From positions 67,402 through 131,401 of the forward strand of contig JAXLXW010000013.1 of the NCBI GenBank assembly GCA_046327755.1: a DNA stretch of 64,000 nt, read 5' to 3'. The notes under the pieces were generated by a model. That model was not told the DNA's origin and searched no databases. It saw only the letters and a list, made by a program, of their open reading frames with translations. A program made the position numbers and the translations under genes. This document shows, piece after piece, positions 8,238 to 16,452 of the stretch. The stretch is from SCN-70-22 sp046327755 (GTDB lineage: Bacteria; Gemmatimonadota; Gemmatimonadetes; Gemmatimonadales; Gemmatimonadaceae). Numbering within the stretch: position 1 is the stretch's first letter; the number at the start of each line of letters is the position of its first letter.

Positions 8238-9524
8238 ATGTCAACCGCACTTGCAACGCCCCAGGTTGGGGTCGATGTCGTGACGGGCGATCACAACCTG
8301 CTGGGGCCCATTGTCGTTGCCACTGACGGCACGACGTCGGCGAACGCGGCGCTCAAGGCGACCGCGGCGCTGGCGGACCGTACCGGCGCCAACGTCATCG
8401 TGCTCTCCGTGCTCGAGCCGTTGCCCCTCGTGGCGGCCGATTATGGACTGCTCCTTCCGCCCGCGGAGACCGACGACGCGCGGCGCAACGCGCTGCTCCA
8501 GCGCGTGCGCGACCAGGTCACCGAGATTGCCGGACCGCACCCCAAGTGGACGCTGCAGGTCAAGGATGGCGATCCCGCCGCCGTGATCGCACGGACGGCG
8601 CGCGAGTCCGGGGCGCGGATGATCGTCGCGGGAATCGGGCACCACGATCTCCTCGACCGGATGTTTGGCGGGGAGACCGCGCTGCACGCGTTGCGGCTGT
8701 CGCGCGTCCCGGTCTATGCGGTCGCGCCGAAGTTCACGACGCTCCCGCAGCGCCTGGCCATCGCCATCGACTTCAGCGAACCGTCGATCGTGGCGGCGCA
8801 GGCGGCCATCCGCCTCCTCCCGACGGCGACGGTGATCTACCTGGTGCACGTCGCCCCGCGCCTCGAGCTGCAACCCGAGGCGTACGCGGCGTGGATGTCG
8901 GACTACAGTGAAGGGGTCGAGCCGGCCTTTGCCCGCGTGCGGGGGCGTCTCGAGATCCCGACGGGCGTGACGGTCGAGACCATCACCCTCACCGGGAAGC
9001 CGACCAAGGCGCTGCTCGACTTTGCCAAGTCGGCCCACATCGACACGATCGTGACGGGGAGCCGCGGAGCCGGTCTGGTGGACCGGATCCTGGTCGGGAG
9101 CACCGCCACGAGGCTGATTCGCGGCGCGCACTGCTCGATTCTCGCGGTCCCTACGCCAACAGGGGCGGTTTCCCGACAGCTACCACAAGGGCTCCCAGAC
9201 GAAATTCCCGAACACGAGTGGGCAGCGTGCCTCGAGGCCTTCACTCGCCGCAACGCCGGGCGCGTGACGACCCTCGAAGTCGATGACCCCGAATTCGGGG
9301 CGCAGGCGCAACAGCACGACTATCCATTCCTCGGTGCAGCCTACGATCACCACGATCGTCGCATCGAACTGATGTTGGGTGACATGGAGAACTCCACCCG
9401 GCATCTCACGCGTGGGATCGGCGACGTCAAGCATCTGGATTTGCTCAAGGATGCCGCCGGTCGAGATTGGGTTCTCCGAATTGCGCATGGCTCAGGACAA
9501 ACCATCCTGACGCTCGCTCGCTGA
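8238..9524 (+). CDS. tandem universal stress protein with DUF5335-like tail
   Basis: 428 residues. Two UspA domains (about 19-150 and 155-295) followed by a linker and a tail of about 110 residues (EWAACLEAFTRRNAGRVTTL, later YDHHDRRIELMLGD) that resembles DUF5335. The second Usp domain has the ATP-binding pattern G-x2-G-x9-G-S (GSRGAGLVDRILVGS). In the first domain the matching stretch (GIGHHDLLDRMFGGET) keeps only part of it. Usp proteins act in dormancy and stress survival. The start is ATG 8238 with GGAGGT at 8224-8229. The three-part fusion is unusual; the tail assignment rests on pattern recall. Confidence 0.85.
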   Translation: MSTALATPQVGVDVVTGDHNLLGPIVVATDGTTSANAALKATAALADRTGANVIVLSVLEPLPLVAADYGLLLPPAETDDARRNALLQRVRDQVTEIAGPHPKWTLQVKDGDPAAVIARTARESGARMIVAGIGHHDLLDRMFGGETALHALRLSRVPVYAVAPKFTTLPQRLAIAIDFSEPSIVAAQAAIRLLPTATVIYLVHVAPRLELQPEAYAAWMSDYSEGVEPAFARVRGRLEIPTGVTVETITLTGKPTKALLDFAKSAHIDTIVTGSRGAGLVDRILVGSTATRLIRGAHCSILAVPTPTGAVSRQLPQGLPDEIPEHEWAACLEAFTRRNAGRVTTLEVDDPEFGAQAQQHDYPFLGAAYDHHDRRIELMLGDMENSTRHLTRGIGDVKHLDLLKDAAGRDWVLRIAHGSGQTILTLAR

Positions 9525-9572
9525 GGGGGCGCGCGGGTCCGGGGGAGGGGCAACCCAAACCCGGCATGTGCA

Positions 9573-9606
9573 TGCGGCGCCGTTCCGGTTCTCCGGACGG
9601 CGCCGC
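9573..9606. terminator. strong hairpin between converging genes
   Basis: A long near-perfect GC stem (tgcggcgccgttccgg at 9573-9588 with its complement ending at 9606) lies between the stress-protein gene and the converging DUF4010 gene. The lack of a T run makes the mechanism uncertain. Confidence 0.6.
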
Positions 9607-9678
9607 ATTGCGTCTGGGGGGGGCTCCGCCGTGGGGCGCCGCCACCCCGCGGACGGCGCCTCTCGGACGGCGCCCCGC

Positions 9679-10950
9679 CTAACGCGCGAGCACCGCGATC
9701 GTCGTCACGCCCACCGCGAGGAGCACCAGCAACCCCGCCGCCGCACGCGGGCGGTATCGCCCCCCGCCCAGCGCCAGCGCCACCCCGAGCTTGAGCACCG
9801 CGTTCGCGTTCACCCCCACCGCGATCGCTTGCGCCGCCAGCGGCACCATCCCGTCGGCGCGCCCCACCTTGTTCATCGACAGCGTCAGCGCGTCCATGTC
9901 GGTGAGGCCGAGGAGCGCGGCCGAGAGCAGGATCCCCTGCGAGCCGAAGCTCCCGCGGACGAACTCGATCGCCATGAGCGCCGCCTGGAAGGCCACGGAC
10001 ATCTGGATCGCGGACCAGAGGCGCAGCGGGTTGCGCTCCTCTTCCTCGCTCTTGCCGTTGCCGGGGGCCCGCCCGTCGCGCATGAGGAGGACGCCGGTCA
10101 CGATCGCTCCCGCCAGGAAGGGAGGGGCGAGGTACGGGACGAGGGCGAGCGCGACCGACGGCGAGAGGACGAGCGACAGCACGAGCACGCGCGGGAGGAG
10201 GACCGTGCTCGCCGCGATGGTCCCGATCGCCAGTGGCGCCCCGAGTTCCGGGCGCACCTTGCTCAGGCGCGAGAACTGGAGCGTGACGGCAGTCGACGAG
10301 ATCACGCCGCCTAACGCGCCGGTCACCCCGTAGCCGCGTGAGGCGCCCACCATGCGCCGGGCGATGAAGCCGGCGAAGTTGATCCCCGAGAAGATCAGGA
10401 CGACGATCCAGAGTTCGCGCGGGTTGATCCCGCCCAGCGGCCCGTACGCCGTGTTGGGAAGGACCGGGAGGACGATGAGGGCGAGCACGGCGAATTGCAC
10501 CGCCGCGCGGAACTCGGTGGAGTCGAGCCGCGCCACGGCGCCGTGGATCGCCGCCTTCTCGGAGAGCGCGAGGACGAGGAGCGCCCCCGCGCCGCCGGCG
10601 ACGCCGAGTTCCCCCCACCCGGCGAGGACGCCTAACGCGAGGACGAGGATCGCCGCCATCTCGGTCGTCCCGTCGATGGCCTCGCGTCCGCCGGCGCGCG
10701 CCGCCTGCCAGTACGCGAGCCCCACGAGGAGCGAGGCCCCCGCGACCAGCGCGACGGCCATCGCCGGCGACCCCACGGTGAGGAGCCACCCTGATGTCCC
10801 GCCGAGCGCTCCCATGAGGAAGAAGGTGCGCACCCCGGCGAATCGCGGGTGCGCCCCGCCCGCGCCGTGTCCGGACCACTCGCGCTCGATGCCGACCGCG
10901 AGCCCCACCAGGGCGGCGATGATCAGGCGGATCACGAGCGTGCTCGTCAT
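9679..10950 (-). CDS. MgtC/SapB and DUF4010 membrane protein
   Basis: 423 residues and around twelve membrane helices. The N-terminal part (RLIIAALVGLAVGIEREW, then FAGVRTFFLMGALGG) is a MgtC/SapB-like unit; the remainder (NPRELWIVVLIFSGINFAGF, and GLTDMDALTLSM) matches DUF4010. Proteins with this two-part plan are common but biochemically uncharacterised; magnesium or osmotic stress adaptation is the usual guess for MgtC. The stop codon TAG lies inside a CGTTAGG heptamer. Confidence 0.85.
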   Translation of the reverse strand: MTSTLVIRLIIAALVGLAVGIEREWSGHGAGGAHPRFAGVRTFFLMGALGGTSGWLLTVGSPAMAVALVAGASLLVGLAYWQAARAGGREAIDGTTEMAAILVLALGVLAGWGELGVAGGAGALLVLALSEKAAIHGAVARLDSTEFRAAVQFAVLALIVLPVLPNTAYGPLGGINPRELWIVVLIFSGINFAGFIARRMVGASRGYGVTGALGGVISSTAVTLQFSRLSKVRPELGAPLAIGTIAASTVLLPRVLVLSLVLSPSVALALVPYLAPPFLAGAIVTGVLLMRDGRAPGNGKSEEEERNPLRLWSAIQMSVAFQAALMAIEFVRGSFGSQGILLSAALLGLTDMDALTLSMNKVGRADGMVPLAAQAIAVGVNANAVLKLGVALALGGGRYRPRAAAGLLVLLAVGVTTIAVLAR

Positions 10951-11064
10951 GCGGACACGCTAGTGCGGTGGTGGGAGGGGGGCAATCGTGCAACGACCGC
11001 CGCGCGCTCGATGCGCCCGGCGGTCGGATTCGTGCGTGCAGCGGAGGGGCGAAGATCCCCGTCG

Positions 11065-12084
11065 CTACGCGGCGCTGACGCTCCCGAACATGTGGCTGCG
11101 CAGGTCGACCACGGCACCGTTGGCGTCGAAGTCGAAGCGCAGGATCGCCTGCGGCGCACCGGCGGCGAAGAGCACCGACCGCAGCGCGTCGCGCAGGAGC
11201 GGGTGATGCAGCGGCTCGTTGAGGAAAACCGCGGTGAGCCCCTGTACGCTTGCGTGGAGGAGGACGCGCTGCAGTGCCGCGCCGGCCTTGAGCCAGGCGT
11301 CAGGGCTGTCCTCGCTGGCGCCGAGGACGGCGAGGACCGGTGCCTCGAGGGCACTGCCACGCGCGGCAGCGGCACGCCCCGCCGTCCATTCGTTCGACGG
11401 CTGTACCTTGGCCCCTAGCGCACCCAGAAGTTCGCCCAGCGACGGGCCGCCGCCCACGGCGAACTGCGCCCCTCCCCCGCTCGCGCCAAAGCGCGCCGTC
11501 AGCAGGCGCCGCGCGCCACGCTCGGCGTCGGCGATGGCGGCCGCTTCCGATTCGAGGTCGCCGACGATCTGGCGTCGCACATCATCCGCCACCACGTCGA
11601 GCCACCCCCCTTCGCTGCGGGCGGCGTGACGCAGCACCGCGACGAGCGCGGGGGAGACTCCGCCGCCGATGCGCGCGCTGGCCGCCTGCGGTGCGCTGGT
11701 GAGCACGGAGAAGAGCGCCTCTTCCTCTCGCCGGGGGGTGAGTGCCTCACCGAGGGAGAGTCGTGCGACGACGGTGTGATCCTGTCCGAACGGCCACGCC
11801 TCCGCCACGAGTTCGCGGCGGAGGTGATGGGCGGCGATGCGGAGGTTCTCCAGCACGGCGCCGCAGGCCATCACGATCTCGCGGTTGGCGCGATCGCTGA
11901 GGTCCTCCTCGCGGACACGGTCGAGGCGGAGGAGGAGACGGTCTTTTCCCTCACGGACGACCGACCACGGGAGATCCCGCCAGACAGTCAGCGGCCGTCC
12001 AGCGAATGGGAGGATCGCCGAGAGCGGGTCGGTGGAGGCGATGAACTCATCCGAGGCGGCATGAGGGGTTGGCGCATCGATCAT
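11065..12084 (-). CDS. Acg-like FMN nitroreductase family protein
   Basis: 339 residues. Sequence flow (LPFAGRPLTVWRDLPWSVV near the start, MACGAVLENLRIAAHHL, then ARLSLGE, and the C-terminal GAPQAILRFDFD) matches the Acg family, a nitroreductase-fold group named from mycobacterial Rv2032. Known members bind FMN through a lid and have doubtful enzyme activity; they are made in hypoxia. The start is ATG 12084, preceded by a GGAGACGG stretch; the longer open frame up to 12297 lacks a good start. No DosR-type operator was recognised upstream. Confidence 0.75.
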   Translation of the reverse strand: MIDAPTPHAASDEFIASTDPLSAILPFAGRPLTVWRDLPWSVVREGKDRLLLRLDRVREEDLSDRANREIVMACGAVLENLRIAAHHLRRELVAEAWPFGQDHTVVARLSLGEALTPRREEEALFSVLTSAPQAASARIGGGVSPALVAVLRHAARSEGGWLDVVADDVRRQIVGDLESEAAAIADAERGARRLLTARFGASGGGAQFAVGGGPSLGELLGALGAKVQPSNEWTAGRAAAARGSALEAPVLAVLGASEDSPDAWLKAGAALQRVLLHASVQGLTAVFLNEPLHHPLLRDALRSVLFAAGAPQAILRFDFDANGAVVDLRSHMFGSVSAA

Positions 12085-12495
12085 GGTCCGTCTCCGCGGC
12101 AGCGCGTGAGGGTCGTGAAGGCTCACGCAGACATTTTCGGCGGAGAGGAGGGGTGGGTCTGTCAGGGGGGGCCGAACGATGAACGCCAATCCCGCTGATG
12201 AGTGGCGGTGAAACCCCCGACCGACTGGATGAGGTCGGGAAAAGCCTGACATTATGTGGGATGTTACAGCGGGGATTATCCGACAACCCCCCGACAAAGC
12301 CTGACTTTCACAGTCCCCATACTCTCATGAGGAGTCGCATGGTCAGGATGCCAACCGATAGCAGCAACGTCGGTTATGGCGTTTCCAATGCGTCAGCGAG
12401 AACGGAAGCAGGGCCCCGACGACCGCGCGATGGCTAGCGACGTCGTTGGCATGCAGGTGCAAGCGATCGCGCCGCCAGCCGGCGCGTGAGGGTGA
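12085..12495. other. divergent spacer with a 10-bp direct repeat
   Basis: This spacer separates the Acg-like gene (minus) from a NarX-like kinase gene (plus) and is AT-richer than its surroundings around 12240-12340. The word AAAGCCTGAC occurs twice in the same orientation, at 12242-12251 and 12297-12306, exactly 55 bp apart. CCGACAA also occurs twice between the copies. This looks like a regulator-binding region, but I could not place confident -35/-10 boxes. Confidence 0.45.
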
Positions 12496-13671
12496 GTGCA
12501 ACGAGCAGGAGCAAGCGCGGCACGGCCGCTGGGAGAGATTACGGAACCGCAACTGTCTTCCGCGACGCCTCAACCGGGGAGCATTCCGCCCGTCCGTGTG
12601 CCGGTGGTGCACACCGCGAGCGGGACGCAGGTCCCGTCGTGGGTGGGATCGCTGCTGCAGGTCCCGCTGGCGGCGAAGCTGGTGGGGGCCAACGCCATCA
12701 TGCTCGTCGTCGCGCTGGCCGCGGTGGCGATCGTTCGGCGTGGCGGGGCGGGAGACGTTCCGGTCATGGTCCTCTTTGGCGGCGCGCTCATCGGGAGCGC
12801 GCTCGTCAACCTCATCCTGGTCTTCCTTGCGTTGCGCCCGCTGGCCGACCTCGAGTCGACGGCGCAGCGCGTGTGGCGCGGCGACCTGACGGCGCGCGTC
12901 CCTCGCTCGATCCTCGCCGACGTCAACCTGCAGCGCGTCGGTGGGGCGCTCAACGTCCTGCTCGACGGCCTGGCGGCGGACCGTGCGCGGCTGCGCGAAC
13001 TGACGTCGCGCGTGATTCGCGCCGGAGACGACGAGCGCTCGCACATTGCGCGCGAACTGCACGATTCGACGGCGCAGTCACTGGCCGCGCTGCTCATGGA
13101 GTTGAGTGTCGTCATTCGGGAGAACGACGACCCGCAGGAAGGTGAACGTCTGGAGCGCATCCGGCGTATTGCCAGCGATGTGCTGGACGAGGTGCGGATG
13201 CTCGCCCAGACGGTACACCCGCGCGTCCTGGATGACCTCGGCCTGGGCGCCGCGTTGCAGCACCTCTCGCGCGAGTCCGAGGCGCGGGGGTCGATTCGCA
13301 TCGAGGTGGTCGTGGAGGATTCGGCACACCAGATCGGACCGGCCGTCAGCTCCGTGATGTACCGGGTGGCGCAGGAAGCGCTCAACAACGCGCTGCGCCA
13401 CGCCAATGCCACCTGCGTCATGATGCGCGCCGGGGTGCAGGGGCGCATCGCGCGGTTGGAGGTGAGCGACGACGGGGTGGGCTTCCTTCCCGACGATGCC
13501 GATCGCCGGCGTCCGGGGATGGGGCTGTTCACCATGCGGGAGCGCATGGCATTGGTCGATGGGGCACTCGAGATCGACAGTGCGCCAGGGCGGGGGACGC
13601 GGGTGATTGCCAGCGTCCCGTTATTGGCGCCGGCCCGTGCGGCGGCGTCGAGCGAGACGACGGCTACCTAA
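12496..13671 (+). CDS. NarX/LiaS-type sensor histidine kinase
   Basis: 391 residues from GTG 12496 (start uncertain; no strong RBS). Two adjacent membrane helices with only a short loop between them, then a HAMP domain (RPLADLESTAQRVWRGDLTA), HisKA_3 dimerisation with HIARELHDSTAQSLAAL, and HATPase (VAQEALNNALRHANA, DDGVGF). With almost no extracytoplasmic part it probably senses through the membrane or an accessory protein. The NarL-like regulator follows after 19 bp. The stop codon TAA is part of a CCTAACG heptamer. Confidence 0.88.
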   Translation: MQRAGASAARPLGEITEPQLSSATPQPGSIPPVRVPVVHTASGTQVPSWVGSLLQVPLAAKLVGANAIMLVVALAAVAIVRRGGAGDVPVMVLFGGALIGSALVNLILVFLALRPLADLESTAQRVWRGDLTARVPRSILADVNLQRVGGALNVLLDGLAADRARLRELTSRVIRAGDDERSHIARELHDSTAQSLAALLMELSVVIRENDDPQEGERLERIRRIASDVLDEVRMLAQTVHPRVLDDLGLGAALQHLSRESEARGSIRIEVVVEDSAHQIGPAVSSVMYRVAQEALNNALRHANATCVMMRAGVQGRIARLEVSDDGVGFLPDDADRRRPGMGLFTMRERMALVDGALEIDSAPGRGTRVIASVPLLAPARAAASSETTAT

Positions 13672-13690
13672 CGTTATTGTCGAGGCGTGC

Positions 13691-14353
13691 ATGACTTCTG
13701 ATCTGATCCGGGTGGTACTCGCAGACGACCACACGGTCGTCCGGGCGGGACTCAAGGCTGTCCTGGGCACCGCGAAGGACATCGATGTGGTCGGCGAGGC
13801 CAAGGACGGTCGCGAAGCGATTGCGCTCGTGGACCGCTTCAAGCCCGATGTCGTGGTAATGGACCTCTCGATGGCGGGGATGGACGGGACCGCCGCCACG
13901 AAGGAAATCGTCGCCAAGGGGGTCAGCACCCGCGTGCTGATCCTGACGATGCATCCTGAGGAGGACTACCTGGTGCCGTTGCTCGAAGCGGGAGCGGCTG
14001 GCTACCTCGTGAAGAGCGCCGCCGATCGCGAACTGGTCGACGCGGTGCGCGCGGTGGCCAAGGGCGACGTCTACGTGCGTCCCACGGCGGCTCGAGTGCT
14101 GGCGAAGGGGCTCACGAAGAAGGATCCGCACCAGGTGGATCGCGAGCGCTTCGAGAAGCTGACCGAACGTGAGCGCGACGTTCTTCGCCTGACCGCCCAG
14201 GGCTACTCGGCGCCGGAGATCGGCGAGCGGCTCTTCATCAGCCCCAAGACGGTCGACACGTACAAGCAGCGCATCAACGAGAAGCTGGGGTTGTCGCATC
14301 GCGCCGACTACGTGCAGTTTGCACTGCGGCTGGGATTGCTCGCCCAGCCATAA
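13691..14353 (+). CDS. NarL/FixJ-family response regulator
   Basis: 220 residues: a receiver domain (VVLADDHTVVRAGLKAVL, acceptor in VVVMDLSMAGMDG, Lys in GYLVKSAADREL) and a LuxR-type helix-turn-helix (LTERERDVLRLTAQGYSAPE, then SPKTVDTYKQRINEKLG). It directly follows its cognate HisKA_3 kinase and is the expected output of that pair. ATG 13691 begins just before the receiver fold. Confidence 0.94.
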   Translation: MTSDLIRVVLADDHTVVRAGLKAVLGTAKDIDVVGEAKDGREAIALVDRFKPDVVVMDLSMAGMDGTAATKEIVAKGVSTRVLILTMHPEEDYLVPLLEAGAAGYLVKSAADRELVDAVRAVAKGDVYVRPTAARVLAKGLTKKDPHQVDRERFEKLTERERDVLRLTAQGYSAPEIGERLFISPKTVDTYKQRINEKLGLSHRADYVQFALRLGLLAQP

Positions 14354-14448
14354 CGGAGCGCCGCACGGCCGCAGGGCCGTTGGTATCTTGCGCGTGGCCG
14401 GGGCGGGAGAGTCCCCCCGGCGGCGCGCCACCAGTGGAGGGCAGCGGG

Positions 14449-15258
14449 ATGCGTCGTTCGCTTCGACTGGCGGTCGAAGACCTCGGACGGACGACCCGCA
14501 CCTCGGTGGAGGGGGCGGGGCGCGCCGCGCGGTTCGTGGCGGAGACGGCGCGCGCGGCTCGCGACGTCCGTACCTGGGGCCCCGAGGCCACCGCGCAGGC
14601 CCGCTCGTTAGGGGTCGACTCCCTCCCCATCGCCGTCTTCATCGCCGTCTTCACCGGCATCGTCCTCTCGCTCCTCGCGAGCTACTCCTTCACGGGAGCC
14701 GTCCCGCTGTACTTCGTTGGGACGCTGGTGGAGAAGACGATCACGATGGAACTCGCCCCGGTCCTCACCGGACTCGCCCTCGCGGGGCGTGTCGGCGCCA
14801 ACATCGCCGCCGAGCTGGGGACGATGCGCGTCACCGAGCAGATCGACGCGCTCGAGACGCTGACCTATGATCCGCACGCCTTCCTCGTCTTCCCGCGCGT
14901 CCTCGCGGGGACGGTGATGTTCCCCGTGGTGGTCGGACTGGCGATGGTGGTGGGCGTGGGCGCGGGGTGGGCAGCCTCCGTCTCGCTGCTCGACCTGTCG
15001 TCGCACGACTTCCTGCGCGGGCTGCGCCTCTTCTTCCAGCACTTCGACGTGCGCTACGGCCTCGTCAAGTCGGCGTCGTTCGGCACGGCGGTCACGCTCA
15101 TCGGTTCGCTGCACGGCATGGAAGCGCAGGGCGGGGCGCAGGGGGTGGGGAAGGCGGCGACCAACGCCGTCGTCTATTCTGCCGTCATGATCCTGGTCCT
15201 CGACGCCTTCTGGGCCGTGGTCTGGCTCCTTGGACGCAACCCGTCAGGCACCTCATGA
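14449..15258 (+). CDS. mlaE: MlaE/YrbE-family ABC permease
   Basis: 269 residues with about five membrane helices. It carries the MlaE family core (ELAPVLTGLALAGRVGANIA, AELGTMRVTEQIDALETL). In diderms MlaE is the inner-membrane permease of the MCE lipid transporter that moves phospholipids between inner and outer membrane. The start is ATG 14449 after GGAGGGC; an earlier in-frame GTG at 14380 gives an unlikely Pro-rich extension. The last four bases overlap the MlaD-like gene (ATGA). The ATPase partner (MlaF/Mkl) is not next to it and was not found in the window. Confidence 0.9.
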   Translation: MRRSLRLAVEDLGRTTRTSVEGAGRAARFVAETARAARDVRTWGPEATAQARSLGVDSLPIAVFIAVFTGIVLSLLASYSFTGAVPLYFVGTLVEKTITMELAPVLTGLALAGRVGANIAAELGTMRVTEQIDALETLTYDPHAFLVFPRVLAGTVMFPVVVGLAMVVGVGAGWAASVSLLDLSSHDFLRGLRLFFQHFDVRYGLVKSASFGTAVTLIGSLHGMEAQGGAQGVGKAATNAVVYSAVMILVLDAFWAVVWLLGRNPSGTS

Positions 15259-16259
15259 AACGCGCGAACGACTTCATCGTGGGGCTGACGATCATCGCCA
15301 CCACCGTCCTCCTCATCGGCGCGGTCCTGTGGGTCCAGCAGTCGGACCTGGGGCAGAAGCGGCGCGCGGTCACGGCCCGCTTTCGCGATGTAGGGAACGT
15401 GCGCGTGGGGGCGCAGGTCGTGATCCGCGGCGTGCGCTCCGGACGCATCGAGCGGCTGGAGCTCGCTCCCAACAATTGGGTTGAGGCGCGCCTGGCACTC
15501 AACCCGGACGCCGAGCTCCCGAAGGACCCCGTCGTCCTGCTCAACGAGTCGTCGCTCTTCGGCGAATGGCAGGCGACGATCCTCGGGCGCGAGGGGCTCC
15601 CGCGCGACGACAACGTGGCGCGGCAGATCAAGGAGGCCGACATCGGCGGCGGGCGGCTTCCCGGCGCCACCCTTCCCGACATCGCGCAGCTCACCGCCGT
15701 GGCGGGGCGCATCGCCGGCGACGTGGCGACGGTCGCCGAGCGCGTGGAGGTGGCCTTCGACGACCGCGCCGCGCGCGAACTGCGCGCCTCGATCCGCAAC
15801 TTCGCCGACCTCTCCGCCTCGCTCGCCGAGACGGTGCGCGAACAGTCGCGCAGCATGAAGAAGATGTCGGGGCAGGTGCAGGGCGGGGTCGACTACCTCC
15901 TCTCCGCGTCGCAGGACATCAAGGCCATCTCGGCACGCTTCGACTCGTCGACCGCCCGCGGGGAGGTGCGCCAGATCGTCGAGGATGCCGCGACCGCCGC
16001 CCGCGAACTGCGGGAGACGAGCCGCCGGCTGCGCGAGATCTCCGGGCAGCTGGGCTCATCCGAGGAGCGCCTCCAGCGCTTCATCGCCAGCAGCGACTCG
16101 GTCATGACGAAGATCAACCGGGGGCAGGGGTCGTTAGGACTGCTCGTCAACGACACGTCGCTCTATCGCAATGCCGATTCGACGCTCCGCGAGTTGCAGG
16201 CGCTGATCAGTGACATGCGAAGAAATCCAAAGAAATACGTGAACGTCCGCGTGTTTTAG
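15255..16259 (+). CDS. mlaD: MCE-domain lipid-transport protein (MlaD-like)
   Basis: 334 residues. An N-terminal membrane anchor (NDFIVGLTIIATTVLLIGAV), one MCE domain (FRDVGNVRVGAQVVIRGVRS), then a long C-terminal region rich in Ser, Arg and Glu with coiled-coil character (residues about 170-300). The protein is longer than E. coli MlaD (183 residues), as in single-MCE proteins whose C-terminal helices extend the tunnel through the periplasm. It overlaps the permease gene by ATGA, so the two are made together. It should bind lipid in the periplasm as part of a hexameric ring. Confidence 0.88.
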   Translation: MKRANDFIVGLTIIATTVLLIGAVLWVQQSDLGQKRRAVTARFRDVGNVRVGAQVVIRGVRSGRIERLELAPNNWVEARLALNPDAELPKDPVVLLNESSLFGEWQATILGREGLPRDDNVARQIKEADIGGGRLPGATLPDIAQLTAVAGRIAGDVATVAERVEVAFDDRAARELRASIRNFADLSASLAETVREQSRSMKKMSGQVQGGVDYLLSASQDIKAISARFDSSTARGEVRQIVEDAATAARELRETSRRLREISGQLGSSEERLQRFIASSDSVMTKINRGQGSLGLLVNDTSLYRNADSTLRELQALISDMRRNPKKYVNVRVF

Positions 16260-16452
16260 CCCGCACTAATGGGCGGGGTCTTGGTGCAACAACGCGCCCG
16301 ATGTGCTGTCAGGGCGTCGTGACACGCTGCATTGGACGTTCCGAGCGACGATCTCATCTTCCCGAATTGAGGGTCTGTGGATATCGTGTGCCCGCGGATG
16401 ATCGCTCAGTCCAACGCTGCGCGATGCGTCATCCGACCTTGCAGCCTGTGCC

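Noticed and set aside
12200..12340. DosR-type box upstream of the Acg-like gene
   Set aside because: No match to the GGGACT/AGTCCC palindrome could be found.
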